From the NCBI GenBank assembly GCA_964484265.1, contig CAZAFH010000006.1:1-64000 (forward strand): a stretch of 64,000 bases of DNA, written 5' to 3'. Of the stretch, positions 16,478-25,620 are shown one piece after another. Source of the stretch: SIAQ01 sp964484265. GTDB lineage: Bacteria; Planctomycetota; Planctomycetia; Gemmatales; Gemmataceae. The notes beneath the pieces are model-generated. The model was not told the origin of the DNA. It did no database searches and was given only the letters and a program-made list of their open reading frames with translations. How positions within the stretch are numbered: position 1 is the first letter of the stretch; every line of letters starts with the position of its first letter. A program made the translations under genes and the position numbers.

Positions 16478-17185
16478 ATGGAAAACGAGATCATGGACAT
16501 CGACCAGTTGGCCGCTTATCTGCAACGCGACGCGCGCGAAGTGGATAAGCTGGCCACGCGCGGTCACCTGCCGGGCAAAAAGATCGGCGGGCAGTGGCGC
16601 TTCGCTTCGTCCGAAATCAACTACTGGATCGAAACGCAGATGCACGCCTATACCGAGCAGGAGCTTGAATCGCTCGAACGCCGCAAGAAAGCGCGCTGCC
16701 TGGCGGGCGAACCGCTCGTAACGTCGATGCTGAGCGAAACCACGACTGCAGTGGCCTTGCACGCGACGACCAAGGCATCGGTCCTGCGCGACCTTGTCGG
16801 TCTGGCGGAACAATCATGGCAGATTTACGACCCCGACGTGCTCCACGCCGCCATCAAGAGCCGCGAGGAACTCGGCTCGACGGCGCTGACCGGCGGCGTC
16901 GCCATCCCGCATCCTCATCGCCCGCTTTCCGACAAGGTGCAGGGCGACTCCGTCATCGCATTCGCCCGCACCAGCCGACCGATTCCCTTTGGAGCGCCCG
17001 ATAACGGGCTCACCGACATCTTCTTTCTCGTCAGCTGCCGATCGTCGATCACGCACCTTCGCGTGCTGGCTCGGCTATCGCGCATGATGCTTCGCCCGAA
17101 CTTTCTCGACGATCTTCGAGCCGCCGAATCGATCGGCGAGGCCCTGAATCTGCTCGAAGAAACCGAGCGCGAGCTGATTGCGTAG
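16478..17185 (+). CDS. Excisionase-type HTH fused to PTS EIIA(Ntr)-like domain
   Basis: 235 residues. Residues 1-60 (MDIDQLAAYLQRDAREVDKL, GHLPGKKIGGQWRFASSEINYWI) form a MerR/excisionase-like winged helix-turn-helix. A linker follows, then a PtsN-type domain at about 95-235, with the phosphorylatable histidine in GGVAIPHPHRP. The EIIA(Ntr) domain would receive a phosphoryl group from an NPr/HPr protein, so the fusion looks like a DNA-binding regulator read out by PTS phosphorylation. GGAG precedes the ATG at 16478. The stop is 2 bases before the next gene, so the two are surely co-transcribed. Confidence 0.88.
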   Translation: MENEIMDIDQLAAYLQRDAREVDKLATRGHLPGKKIGGQWRFASSEINYWIETQMHAYTEQELESLERRKKARCLAGEPLVTSMLSETTTAVALHATTKASVLRDLVGLAEQSWQIYDPDVLHAAIKSREELGSTALTGGVAIPHPHRPLSDKVQGDSVIAFARTSRPIPFGAPDNGLTDIFFLVSCRSSITHLRVLARLSRMMLRPNFLDDLRAAESIGEALNLLEETERELIA

Positions 17186-17187
17186 CC

Positions 17188-17781
17188 ATGCACCTTCCGT
17201 TTGATTCCACCGAAGTCGTTCACGTCGCCGCCGACGGCCAATGGCATCGCGCCGATGACGAATCGGCACGCACCGGAATCGTCATCTTCCCCGGATCCTT
17301 CAATCCGTTGCACGTAGGTCATCGTGAATTGGCGCGCATCTCGGCCACGATCCTGGGTCGCGAGGTCACCTACGAGATCAGCGTCGCCAACGTGGACAAG
17401 CCGCCGCTGGCCGCCGACGAGGTCCAACGCCGGCTTGTTCCGTTTCACGGTCATGCGGCCGTTTGGCTGACGCACGCGCCGAGATTCACGGAGAAAGCCG
17501 CCTGTTTTCCCGGCGCGACATTCATCGTCGGCGCCGACACGGCAATGCGCATCGTCTCGCCGCGTTACTACGGCGACGAGGAAAACCGAATGATCGCCGC
17601 GTTGCGAACTATCAAATCACACGGCTGCCGGTTTCTGGTCGCGTGCCGAGTCGATCGTGAAAATCGGCTGGTGCGCCTGGTCGATGTGCCAATCCCCGAT
17701 GCATTCCGGGCGATGTTCACGGAGCTACCGCCGGAACAATTTCGGTGGGACATATCATCCACGGAGATACGCGGGATGTGA
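17188..17781 (+). CDS. NadD/cytidylyltransferase-like nucleotidyltransferase
   Basis: 197 residues. IVIFPGSFNPLHVGHREL carries the T/HxGH signature of the nucleotidyltransferase superfamily, and WDISSTEIRGM at the extreme C-terminus is the ISSTxIR motif that grips the triphosphate. FIVGADTAMRIV matches the third conserved strand. The 27 residues before the barrel are an extension not seen in NadD. It most resembles NMN/NaMN adenylyltransferases, so NAD synthesis or salvage is the best guess; the ATP-transfer chemistry is secure, the acceptor is not. It starts immediately after the HTH-PTS IIA gene, an operon partner. Confidence 0.82.
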   Translation: MHLPFDSTEVVHVAADGQWHRADDESARTGIVIFPGSFNPLHVGHRELARISATILGREVTYEISVANVDKPPLAADEVQRRLVPFHGHAAVWLTHAPRFTEKAACFPGATFIVGADTAMRIVSPRYYGDEENRMIAALRTIKSHGCRFLVACRVDRENRLVRLVDVPIPDAFRAMFTELPPEQFRWDISSTEIRGM

Positions 17782-17791
17782 ACGTTTCCAT

Positions 17792-18100
17792 TTAGGAAAA
17801 ATCCGCGAAAAGTTCGACATTCAGCAACACGACGCTGCGAACCTGTTCGTAGATAACATAACGAAACACGACCGGCCGAATTAAGGCCTGGCAGAACAGC
17901 CCGTCAACGAATTTCGATCGATATTGCGGATCGCCCCATTCGTGTGGATCGGTCTGAAGCAGATGGACGGCCTTCTCCAGGATGCCGATGAGTTGCCGCA
18001 GTTTTCCGGTTTGTTTCGAGGTTGTGCTGATCGCTTGAATTTGTTCCTTCACGCCAAGGCCATGCTGAAGCTTGTAGAGCGTGGGTTGACCGTCGCTCAT
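17792..18100 (-). CDS. Toxin-like small protein (RelE/ParE-like, tentative)
   Basis: 102 residues from the ATG at 18100, which overlaps the stop of the upstream gene as ATGA. The last half (LEKAVHLLQTDPHEWGDPQYRS, VCxx-type FCQALIRPVVFRYVIYEQVRSVVLLNVELF) has the strand pattern of RelE/ParE-type plasmid-stabilisation toxins: a helix pair, a 'gdP......g' turn, then 'i.p....Y.v.e..r.V.ll.v'. The pair with the upstream gene has the size and overlap of a type II toxin-antitoxin module. No family motif is decisive. Confidence 0.65.
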   Translation of the reverse strand: MSDGQPTLYKLQHGLGVKEQIQAISTTSKQTGKLRQLIGILEKAVHLLQTDPHEWGDPQYRSKFVDGLFCQALIRPVVFRYVIYEQVRSVVLLNVELFADFS

Positions 18101-18396
18101 TTCTCGCACTCCAGCTCTGCTTTGAGGTCGTCGATGATCTGTTCAAGCGTCGTGGATCGATCAACCTGCGCATAGACCTCTTCCATCGTAAGAGTCGGCT
18201 TAAATTCCTTCCACATCCGGTCCAGGCGTTCCTTCTCCAATGCAGAGCGCAGCCGTTCGCGCTCCGCCAGCAGCTCGCCGCATAATCGTTCCCACTTTTC
18301 GCAATCGGCCTTGGGATCGAGCGTCCCCGGCGGCATGCCAAATTGGGACTGAAACGCATTCGCAGGTGTCAGGGATTGTTGCATCGCGATGGACAT
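18097..18396 (-). CDS. Coiled-coil small protein, candidate antitoxin
   Basis: 99 residues, highly charged. Residues 30-60 (CEKWERLCGELLAERERLRSALEKERLDRMW) form a coiled coil; the C-terminal part MEEVYAQVDRSTTLEQIIDDLKAELE is an acidic helix. It overlaps the downstream toxin-like gene by four bases (ATGA), in the antitoxin-first order usual for type II modules. It lacks an obvious DNA-binding domain. Located just downstream of the duplicated lepA end. Confidence 0.65.
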   Translation of the reverse strand: MSIAMQQSLTPANAFQSQFGMPPGTLDPKADCEKWERLCGELLAERERLRSALEKERLDRMWKEFKPTLTMEEVYAQVDRSTTLEQIIDDLKAELECEK

Positions 18397-18420
18397 CTTA
18401 GCACCTCTTCCATCATTGTA

Positions 18421-18576
18421 TCACTGATCCGACTCCAGCACCGCGAGGAACGCCTCTTGGGGGATATCGACCTGGCCGACCATCTTCATGCGCTTCTTGC
18501 CGGCGGCTTGCTTCGACCAGAGTTTGCGTTTGCGCGTGATATCGCCGCCGTAGCACTTCGCGGTCACGTCTTTCAT
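18421..18576 (-). pseudogene. Duplicated 3' end of lepA (lepA')
   Basis: 18423-18574 repeats 19363-19514 (the last 152 bases of lepA) with three mismatches at a constant offset of 940. It encodes a lepA C-terminus of 51 residues from MKDVTAKCYGGDITRKRK to the same final LAVLESDQ, ending in TGA where the intact gene ends in TAG. Upstream of 18574 the DNA similarity stops, though the translated residues SRIV still echo SRII of LepA. It is the remote boundary of the cassette at 18577-19362. Confidence 0.92.
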
Positions 18577-18629
18577 AGTCACCGAGAAGGAGTCGCGACG
18601 ATTGACAATCCGGCTCGTGTGCGAATTCT

Positions 18630-18965
18630 CTAATCGTAGGTCCCGGTCTTTGCCGATGGTACGCTCGGCTGCGTGAAATCAACCCGAATGTTATTGTCAG
18701 CCAGGTCTGAGGCATGATAGACGTCATCCCAATCCACTTTTCCGACCCAGCACTGTTCGTCCTCGGAAAAATGCACGATGCCGTCAACCATGATGTCGTC
18801 CGGATTTCCAGCGACGTCGGCATCATCCATGTAAAATGTCGCTGCTAACCCGTCGACCAGTTCAATACCGAGCCTCTCGAGGTCCATCTGTGTGCCTTGC
18901 TTCGTCAGGCGGAGGCAATTATTGTCGTCGAGGTCATGGAAGTCAGCGTAGATTCTTGGAATCAT
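18630..18965 (-). CDS. Hypothetical acidic protein of the lepA cassette
   Basis: 111 residues from the ATG at 18965, which has GGAG 6 bases upstream. An ATG four codons earlier (18977) overlaps the preceding stop as TAATG and is also possible. Very acidic. MIPRIYADFHDLDDNNCLRLTKQGT is followed by LERLGIELVDGLAATFYMDD, MVDGIVHFSEDEQCWVGKVDWDDVYHASDL. This pattern reads as a small compact beta-sheet protein; I recall similar hypothetical proteins in planctomycetes but know no function. The size, acidity and coupling to the neighbour fit an immunity protein or antitoxin, which is only a guess. Confidence 0.75.
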   Translation of the reverse strand: MIPRIYADFHDLDDNNCLRLTKQGTQMDLERLGIELVDGLAATFYMDDADVAGNPDDIMVDGIVHFSEDEQCWVGKVDWDDVYHASDLADNNIRVDFTQPSVPSAKTGTYD

Positions 18966-18976
18966 TTCGTGCTCCA

Positions 18977-19339
18977 TTAGGATTTCGCCAACGATGGATT
19001 TACAATCGTTGGGCAGAAAAGTTCACTGGCTTTCTCAGGAGTTAATCCGACGAGCATTGCGTGGTACGGGTTCTTCTTTCTTCGCGACGGGAGAACTTCA
19101 CCGCCAGCAGCGCGAATTCTACCTACGGTCGTAACTCCAACTTGAGTGTGGGGTATTCCCAGATATCCGCTTGCGGAATCGGGTGACGTCAACACCTCCA
19201 CAGTCTTGTCAGGCGCACAGTTGACGGAGACACCTTGCATTTTCCCGGCAGCGTCTAACGTCACTCCGGAGCCTTTTTCAAAGCTTTTGGCCGAATTCAC
19301 TCCACCGCGAACCACGAGGGCATCGTCGGGTAGACTCAT
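18977..19339 (-). CDS. Hypothetical protein of the lepA cassette, possible toxin
   Basis: 120 residues beginning MSLPDDALVVRGGVNSAKSF. Recognisable short patterns are ALVVRGG near the start, MQGVSVNCAP, VGVTTVGRIRAAGGEV and NPYHAMLVGLTPEKASELF. An Arg-Gly-Gly strand, then a small-residue strand ending in Ser, then a late His-containing helix is loosely like small ADP-ribosyltransferase-fold toxins, but the match is weak and no motif is decisive. Its stop overlaps the next gene's upstream ATG by one base, so the two are co-translated. No signal peptide or membrane segment. Confidence 0.7.
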   Translation of the reverse strand: MSLPDDALVVRGGVNSAKSFEKGSGVTLDAAGKMQGVSVNCAPDKTVEVLTSPDSASGYLGIPHTQVGVTTVGRIRAAGGEVLPSRRKKNPYHAMLVGLTPEKASELFCPTIVNPSLAKS

Positions 19340-19360
19340 AGTGATTATATCCGATAAATG

Positions 19361-21163
<1,803 letters not shown>

Positions 21164-21337
21164 GGCATCCCATCAATGAAAATCGGCGCGGAGATAGTGC
21201 GCCGATGAGGAAATCCTATGCCTCAATTATACCAGTTTTGCCGATTTCGTTTAGCGGCTCGCCTTGGGCGAGCGCGGGCGTGGCGAGGTGCGACTGAGGG
21301 AGTCTACCCACTGAAGCCAGCACGATTTGTCTAGCAC

Positions 21338-22135
21338 CTATGGCCTAGTAGTGGGTCGTTGTTTTTTCTTCGCTGCGGACTCGTTACCCTCGTCGACCTC
21401 ACCAGCCTTCGCACAAACCCGGCCTAACTCGGCGTAATATTCGCTGATATTTTTCACGAGAAATTCTCGATCTGGTCCAATCCATCTTTCTACCGAGCCT
21501 ATCAAGTGTTTATGGTACTCAGAAACGACGCCATCCTTGTTTCCGTCCTTGAGTTGCGTCCAGATGCGAAGGTGCTCAACGTAGATCTCCTGTTGCCGAC
21601 CTGGAACTCGAAACGACGGAATTGTCAATATTAATCCATGGAGCGCCTTGGTAAGGAAGTCCAGAAACGGAAAACCAGAGGCGGCCCCCAAACTCTGATG
21701 GAACGCCAGATCTAGCTCCACTAGGCGAACCAATTCCTTCTCGGTAAGTTCTTTCTTATCGGCGACGAGATCATGCAATTCCGTGAGGTGGATTTCTGCC
21801 GGCTGAAGCAGCTTAAGGCGTTTCGCGCTCGGCTCAACTTGGGCTAACTCATATCCGATAAGAGCTTCGAGCGCAAGGCGCCTCGCTACTAACGAGACGA
21901 CTTCACGCCCGCGAATTAGCGGCACGCGCAGACCTATTCCCTCAACGTCTTCTGCAAACCCATCTGCTAAAAGCATAGGCAGCGCCTGCCGAACAGGTGT
22001 TCGTTTGTCTATCATTTCAAACTGCCGCGCGACCCAGTTTTCCTTTAATGACTGTCCGGGAACCCACCGGCCCATGAGAATCTCGGTTTTAGCCCGGTGG
22101 TATACCTGTTGTTTCGTGGTTTCCAGCTCGCTCAT
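21338..22135 (-). CDS. GntR-family regulator with FCD domain
   Basis: 265 residues from the ATG at 22135 (AAAGG 8 bases upstream); a GTG three codons earlier is less likely. Residues 10-75 form the winged helix (YHRAKTEILMGRWVPGQSLKENWVARQFE, RTPVRQALPMLLADGFAE), residues 85-225 the helical FCD effector domain (LVELDLAFHQSLGAASGFPFLDFL), and the tail is Lys-rich. It is divergent from the ACT-like gene at 22353; the shared 217-base AT-rich gap contains palindromes over a promoter (see separate entries), so it probably controls that gene and itself. The codon use is less GC-rich than neighbouring lepA. Confidence 0.9.
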   Translation of the reverse strand: MSELETTKQQVYHRAKTEILMGRWVPGQSLKENWVARQFEMIDKRTPVRQALPMLLADGFAEDVEGIGLRVPLIRGREVVSLVARRLALEALIGYELAQVEPSAKRLKLLQPAEIHLTELHDLVADKKELTEKELVRLVELDLAFHQSLGAASGFPFLDFLTKALHGLILTIPSFRVPGRQQEIYVEHLRIWTQLKDGNKDGVVSEYHKHLIGSVERWIGPDREFLVKNISEYYAELGRVCAKAGEVDEGNESAAKKKQRPTTRP

Positions 22136-22198
22136 AAACGCCACCTTTCAATTTTTGGCCTTATTGTATGTTGTTCTCGTAGTAATGGGCACCAAGAA

Positions 22199-22227
22199 TT
22201 GACGACTATTTTGGAGTCCATTATATA
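22199..22227 (+). promoter_or_regulatory. Predicted sigma-70-type promoter of the ACT-like gene
   Basis: TTGACG (22199-22204), 17-base spacer, TATATA (22222-22227), in front of the gene starting at 22353. The leader downstream of it is unusually AT-rich for this genome. The match to the -35/-10 consensus is good, but planctomycete promoter preferences are little known. Confidence 0.6.
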
Positions 22228-22236
22228 AAATGGACT
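22215..22236. promoter_or_regulatory. Palindrome over the -10 box (candidate operator)
   Basis: AGTCCAT (22215-22221), 8-base spacer, ATGGACT (22230-22236): perfect 7-base arms around the predicted -10 box, in the gap between a GntR regulator and its divergent neighbour. Placement would block polymerase binding. Confidence 0.6.
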
Positions 22237-22248
22237 AAAAAAAAATTC

Positions 22249-22263
22249 TGGAAAATATTTCCA
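22249..22263. promoter_or_regulatory. Second palindrome in the same leader
   Basis: TGGAAAATATTTCCA: arms TGGAAA and TTTCCA around ATA. It lies 12 bases beyond the first palindrome, a spacing that would put both on one face if a dimer-of-dimers binds. Confidence 0.5.
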
Positions 22264-22352
22264 AAATTTTTGCATTGTGTTGTTTATGTTGAGTAAAATA
22301 ATAAGTGGAGCCACAATTTTTCATCCGCACTTTTTTTGGGGGGTAGGATTTC

Positions 22353-23468
22353 ATGGAACGTCTTACAATTCTTAGAGCAATGGGCAGGAACCTGGCCGAA
22401 GTCGCGAGTTTGCAGACCAGCGGCCGCGTTGTCGAAACGTCGGCACATCGGTTGCACGGTCTGGTTCACGCGTCGGTTTTGACGTTATTGTCGCCAACGG
22501 ATCGTGCATTCGGCGAGCGTGTATTGCCACCGCCAAATCCCACCAAGCCAATGATCGCCATGCATCTGCATGTCTGCGGCGCCGATGCTCGAGGTTTGCT
22601 TGCCCGAATGCTTAAGCCTGCCGCAGCTGCTGGCATCTTTATCAATCGCCTCGATTTCGGCCTCGTCGGTTACGATGTCGGTGGCGCCCGCTATCGGTTC
22701 GCGCTTGATCTTGACATATCCGTGCCTGATTCGTTTGTGGGCAGCCCGGCGTCAATGTTTGCGAAAAACGCATTGCCAACTGACCACATTGCCGTCCATG
22801 ACGCGACCGGCACGTTGTTGTGGTTAGTTGGCGAGGCCGGAACGTGCGCGGAAACTTCTCCAGCCACTGGGTACCGCACCTGCCTTGTCGTAACGATGTC
22901 GAACGACGTGAACGGCGTGGCATACGAGTTTACCAATTTGCTCGCCCATTGTGGCTTGAATATCCGGGCCGCGCGTGGGCACCATCACTATGGCCGCTTC
23001 CTGCAGAGTTTTGTCGTTCAGGGGAGCGACCACGCTCTGAGGGAACTTCGCGCGAGAATCGATCGCGACGACGTTCGAGCCAAATTCTCGCCGATCGTTG
23101 CCGAGCAGCCCCACCGCCAATACCAGCCACCGAACGACACGACCTGGTACGAAGTCGTCGGCACGCATGACGATCATGTGCCAACTTTGCAGGCCATTCA
23201 CGCGCTATTCGGCCGTGGGCTAAAGCTCTTGTGCCCGTTCGTGGAATTATACGTCGCCCCCTTTACCGGCTCCGTGATGTGTGAGCGGGTGGTTTTCGGC
23301 GTTACCAAGGCAATATCGCCTAGTGAAATGAAACGAATGTGGAGGGCGTATCAGCCGCTTCGACGCACTGATTTCGAGCTTTATTCAATGAAAGAACCTC
23401 AGTTCATGGCAAATACGGTTCGCGCGTTCGACCCATTTGCTGGATTCACCCATGTCAAGATGGGCTAA
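22353..23468 (+). CDS. Protein with several ACT-like domains
   Basis: 371 residues, AGGA 6 bases before the ATG. Three segments look like ACT domains: about 69-130 (MIAMHLHVCGADARGLLARMLKPAAAAGIFINRLDFGL), about 173-230 (YRTCLVVTMSNDVNGVAYEFTNLLAHCGLNIRAARGH) and about 262-320 (TWYEVVGTHDDHVPTLQAIHALFGRGLKL). The order 'small-molecule-D-xx-G-hhxxhhxhhxxhGhNI' is typical of ACT repeats in amino-acid sensors such as GcvR. No enzyme domain accompanies them. The gene is divergent from the GntR regulator and ends at a strong terminator. I infer an amino-acid- or metabolite-sensing regulator; substrate unknown. Confidence 0.78.
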   Translation: MERLTILRAMGRNLAEVASLQTSGRVVETSAHRLHGLVHASVLTLLSPTDRAFGERVLPPPNPTKPMIAMHLHVCGADARGLLARMLKPAAAAGIFINRLDFGLVGYDVGGARYRFALDLDISVPDSFVGSPASMFAKNALPTDHIAVHDATGTLLWLVGEAGTCAETSPATGYRTCLVVTMSNDVNGVAYEFTNLLAHCGLNIRAARGHHHYGRFLQSFVVQGSDHALRELRARIDRDDVRAKFSPIVAEQPHRQYQPPNDTTWYEVVGTHDDHVPTLQAIHALFGRGLKLLCPFVELYVAPFTGSVMCERVVFGVTKAISPSEMKRMWRAYQPLRRTDFELYSMKEPQFMANTVRAFDPFAGFTHVKMG

Positions 23469-23480
23469 AGTAGCAAATAA

Positions 23481-23522
23481 AAAGGCGACCATCACGCGTC
23501 TTCGGGTGGTCGCCTTTTTTTT
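23481..23522 (+). terminator. Rho-independent terminator
   Basis: A perfect 11-bp stem (AAAGGCGACCA at 23481-23491, TGGTCGCCTTT at 23507-23517) with a 15-base loop, followed by a run of T to 23522. It is placed 12 bases after the ACT-like gene. A matching A-run at 23476-23483 would let it work in both directions. Confidence 0.93.
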
Positions 23523-23596
23523 GTAATAGTTGTGAACCACTTCATTTGAGCACATCAAGGAAAAGAAAGCCGCGAGTTACTACAGGGGACCGGAAC

Positions 23597-24202
23597 ATGA
23601 TTCCTATCATCGGTCTAACGTTGACGTCGTTCGGGCTAATTATCGCCGTTCTGGCTATCGATAAGTTTGTTGTGAAGCCATCCGTGAGGGCATATTTTTG
23701 GGATTCGCGCCGCTCCCAGGAGAGCCGGGAACTTGCGACAAAGTCGGGCGCAGTTACCATCCAGCTATTTTTGCGGAATGAAGGTGACTTGTTGCGTTTG
23801 TGGAAGCCTGCGGCCACCCAACTCACCGGTTACATTTATTTTCCTGACGCAATCAAGGTCAAAGAAATCCGGCGAGTTCTTCGGCATGATATTATGAGCA
23901 AAGAAGTATATTTCGCGGGCGAAACCGGGCGATTTGGGCGAATGAATTATGTCGAAATTCCGTCGGCATATTCCGTTCGCCCCCCGGCGGTCACCATCTT
24001 GAGTTATGGAGAGGACGTTCATGTTGAAATTGACGTGGAAATACCCGACGAGAATGAAAATTGGCCCATTTTCGTTCAGATTGTTTCGGCTCAGGGTGAT
24101 CTTGGCGTTGCGTCGCTGAATCTTATTGGTGAACGAACCAGGGATCGATCGGATGAGATCGTTCGCGAAATATCGGCGACCAGTTGCCGGGAGGCTTCCT
24201 AA
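23597..24202 (+). CDS. Membrane-anchored hypothetical protein
   Basis: 201 residues from the ATG at 23597 (GGGGACC upstream); upstream codons to 23546 need a TTG start. Residues 4-22 (IIGLTLTSFGLIIAVLAID) form one membrane anchor, and the rest is a soluble domain with alternating strands (VTIQLFLRNEGDLLRLWKPAATQLTGYIYFP, VHVEIDVEIPDENENWPIFVQIVSAQGD) suggesting an immunoglobulin-like beta sandwich. No motif I can name. It belongs to the low-GC accessory stretch that starts with the GntR gene and is isolated from its upstream neighbour by a terminator. Confidence 0.72.
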   Translation: MIPIIGLTLTSFGLIIAVLAIDKFVVKPSVRAYFWDSRRSQESRELATKSGAVTIQLFLRNEGDLLRLWKPAATQLTGYIYFPDAIKVKEIRRVLRHDIMSKEVYFAGETGRFGRMNYVEIPSAYSVRPPAVTILSYGEDVHVEIDVEIPDENENWPIFVQIVSAQGDLGVASLNLIGERTRDRSDEIVREISATSCREAS

Positions 24203-24469
24203 CCGGCTAAGAAATTGGATTTCATTTTGAAACAAGACGGATCATGACGACAATGATCCGGAAAACGGTGAATAGCGAGGCGCCAGCGAGAATCTTGTGC
24301 TACTCCAGCTCCGTACGGCCAAAAACCTCTCATTTCGATTTTGTCGCCGTACACATCATTTCGGGTCGTAGAAAAAAATCCGTCGACGAATGAGTAATTG
24401 CGATAATGCGACCGCATTGATATGATACATCATGGTCTGTCTGTCCATTGACGGAGCAATGAGGTCGTC
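24203..24469. other. Intergenic stretch without a supported gene
   Basis: 267 bases. A 72-codon open frame on the minus strand (24199-24417) lacks a Shine-Dalgarno and any recognisable pattern. No strong hairpin or repeat of the families described elsewhere is present. It must hold the promoter of the site-2 protease gene at 24470. Confidence 0.5.
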
Positions 24470-25522
24470 ATGCGCGATCTGCTATCATGGTCGTTTCCCA
24501 TCGGCCAGCTGTTCAACATCACGGTTCGCGTGCATTTGATCCTGCCGATCGTACTGATTGGGATGATCGGGCGCGAATACGTGAAAGGCGATGTCGAGAA
24601 TCGCTGGCTTGACGCAGCCATGCTGATGGGGTTGATGTTCGTGAGCGTATTGCTGCACGAATTTGGCCATTGTTTCGCGGCGCGATATGTCGATGGCGAG
24701 GCGGACGAGATCGTGCTTTGGCCTTTGGGCGGCTTGGCGTTCTGCCGATCGCTGCCGCCTTCGCCGCTCGCGCATTTTATCGTCGCGGCAGGTGGGCCAT
24801 TGGTCAATCTGGTGCTCTGCATTATCTGCGCGGGATTGTTGGGTCTGGCGCTGGACAAGCATTACCTGCCGCCGCTCAGTCCATTTTGGTATCCGTACCG
24901 CTGGGATGCGTCTGGAGCGATGGAGCTATCGCTTTGGAGTGGGCGCGAAATGGTGAGCGAATGGTTCCCCATTCTCCTCGCTCGCCTGTTCTGGGTCAAC
25001 TGGGTTCTGCTGCTCTTTAATTTGCTGCTCGTTGGCCATCCGTTCGATGCCGGGCGCATGCTGCAAGCGGCCCTTTGGCCTCGCATGGGGCTGTATCAAT
25101 CGAGCCGGGTTGCGATCTATTTCGGCTATGGCGTCATGTGCATCGTCGGTCTGGCGTCGATCATCTACTCCGAACCGTTGCTGGCGTTTTTGACGATGTT
25201 CATCTTCGTCGCCTGTGCCGTCGAGATGATGACCATCGAAACCGCACAGGAGGATCTGCTGTTCGGCTACGATTTTTCGCAAGGGTATACGAGCCTCGAA
25301 AAAGACGAGCCGCCCAAACCGAAGGCGAAGAAGCAAAACTTCCTCCAGCGCTGGATGGCCGAGCGAGCCGCCAAGCGCGCCCAGCAAGAGCAGGAGCAGC
25401 GCGTCGCCGATGACAAACGCATGGATGAATTACTCGAGAAGATTCAGAAATATGGCAAGGATTCGCTGACGGACGAGGAGCAGCGCTTTCTCAAGCGTGT
25501 TTCGGAACGGTATAAAAAATAG
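24470..25522 (+). CDS. Site-2 protease (M50) family membrane metalloprotease
   Basis: 350 residues. The zinc motif HEFGH (LLHEFGHCFAARYVDG) lies in the third membrane segment at about residue 63-67, and the third ligand is in VGHPFDAGRMLQAALW at about residue 190, equivalent to the NPxxDG motif of SREBP-type site-2 proteases. Six or so membrane helices. The last 75 residues are an Arg/Glu/Gln-rich coiled coil (AERAAKRAQQEQEQRVADDKRM), unusual for a small M50 protease. It would cut a membrane-anchored substrate such as an anti-sigma factor. The 3' end is separated from hisS by a palindrome. Confidence 0.9.
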   Translation: MRDLLSWSFPIGQLFNITVRVHLILPIVLIGMIGREYVKGDVENRWLDAAMLMGLMFVSVLLHEFGHCFAARYVDGEADEIVLWPLGGLAFCRSLPPSPLAHFIVAAGGPLVNLVLCIICAGLLGLALDKHYLPPLSPFWYPYRWDASGAMELSLWSGREMVSEWFPILLARLFWVNWVLLLFNLLLVGHPFDAGRMLQAALWPRMGLYQSSRVAIYFGYGVMCIVGLASIIYSEPLLAFLTMFIFVACAVEMMTIETAQEDLLFGYDFSQGYTSLEKDEPPKPKAKKQNFLQRWMAERAAKRAQQEQEQRVADDKRMDELLEKIQKYGKDSLTDEEQRFLKRVSERYKK

Positions 25523-25525
25523 CCG

Positions 25526-25606
25526 CAAGCCCAGGGATGAGCGCAGTGAATCCCTGGGATGGAATCACACGATCCCAGGGGTTCGCTGCGCTCGCCCCTG
25601 GGCTTG
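25526..25606. repeat. Hairpin, CCCAGGGGTTCGCTGCGCTC family
   Basis: Arms of 35 bases at 25526-25560 and 25572-25606 pair with a few mismatches around an 11-base loop. It fills the gap between the protease and hisS. Single or reduced copies of the family lie at 12829, 48718, 55075 and 61862. Confidence 0.87.
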
Positions 25607-25620
25607 TTCGTTTATTCACG

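Noticed and set aside
18413..18826. 138-codon minus-strand frame through the lepA duplicate
   Set aside because: It reads lepA' out of frame; the in-frame product is the 51-residue fragment listed as a pseudogene.
24199..24417. 72-codon minus-strand open frame between the 23597 and 24470 genes
   Set aside because: No Shine-Dalgarno, no recognisable composition and no overlap with known patterns.
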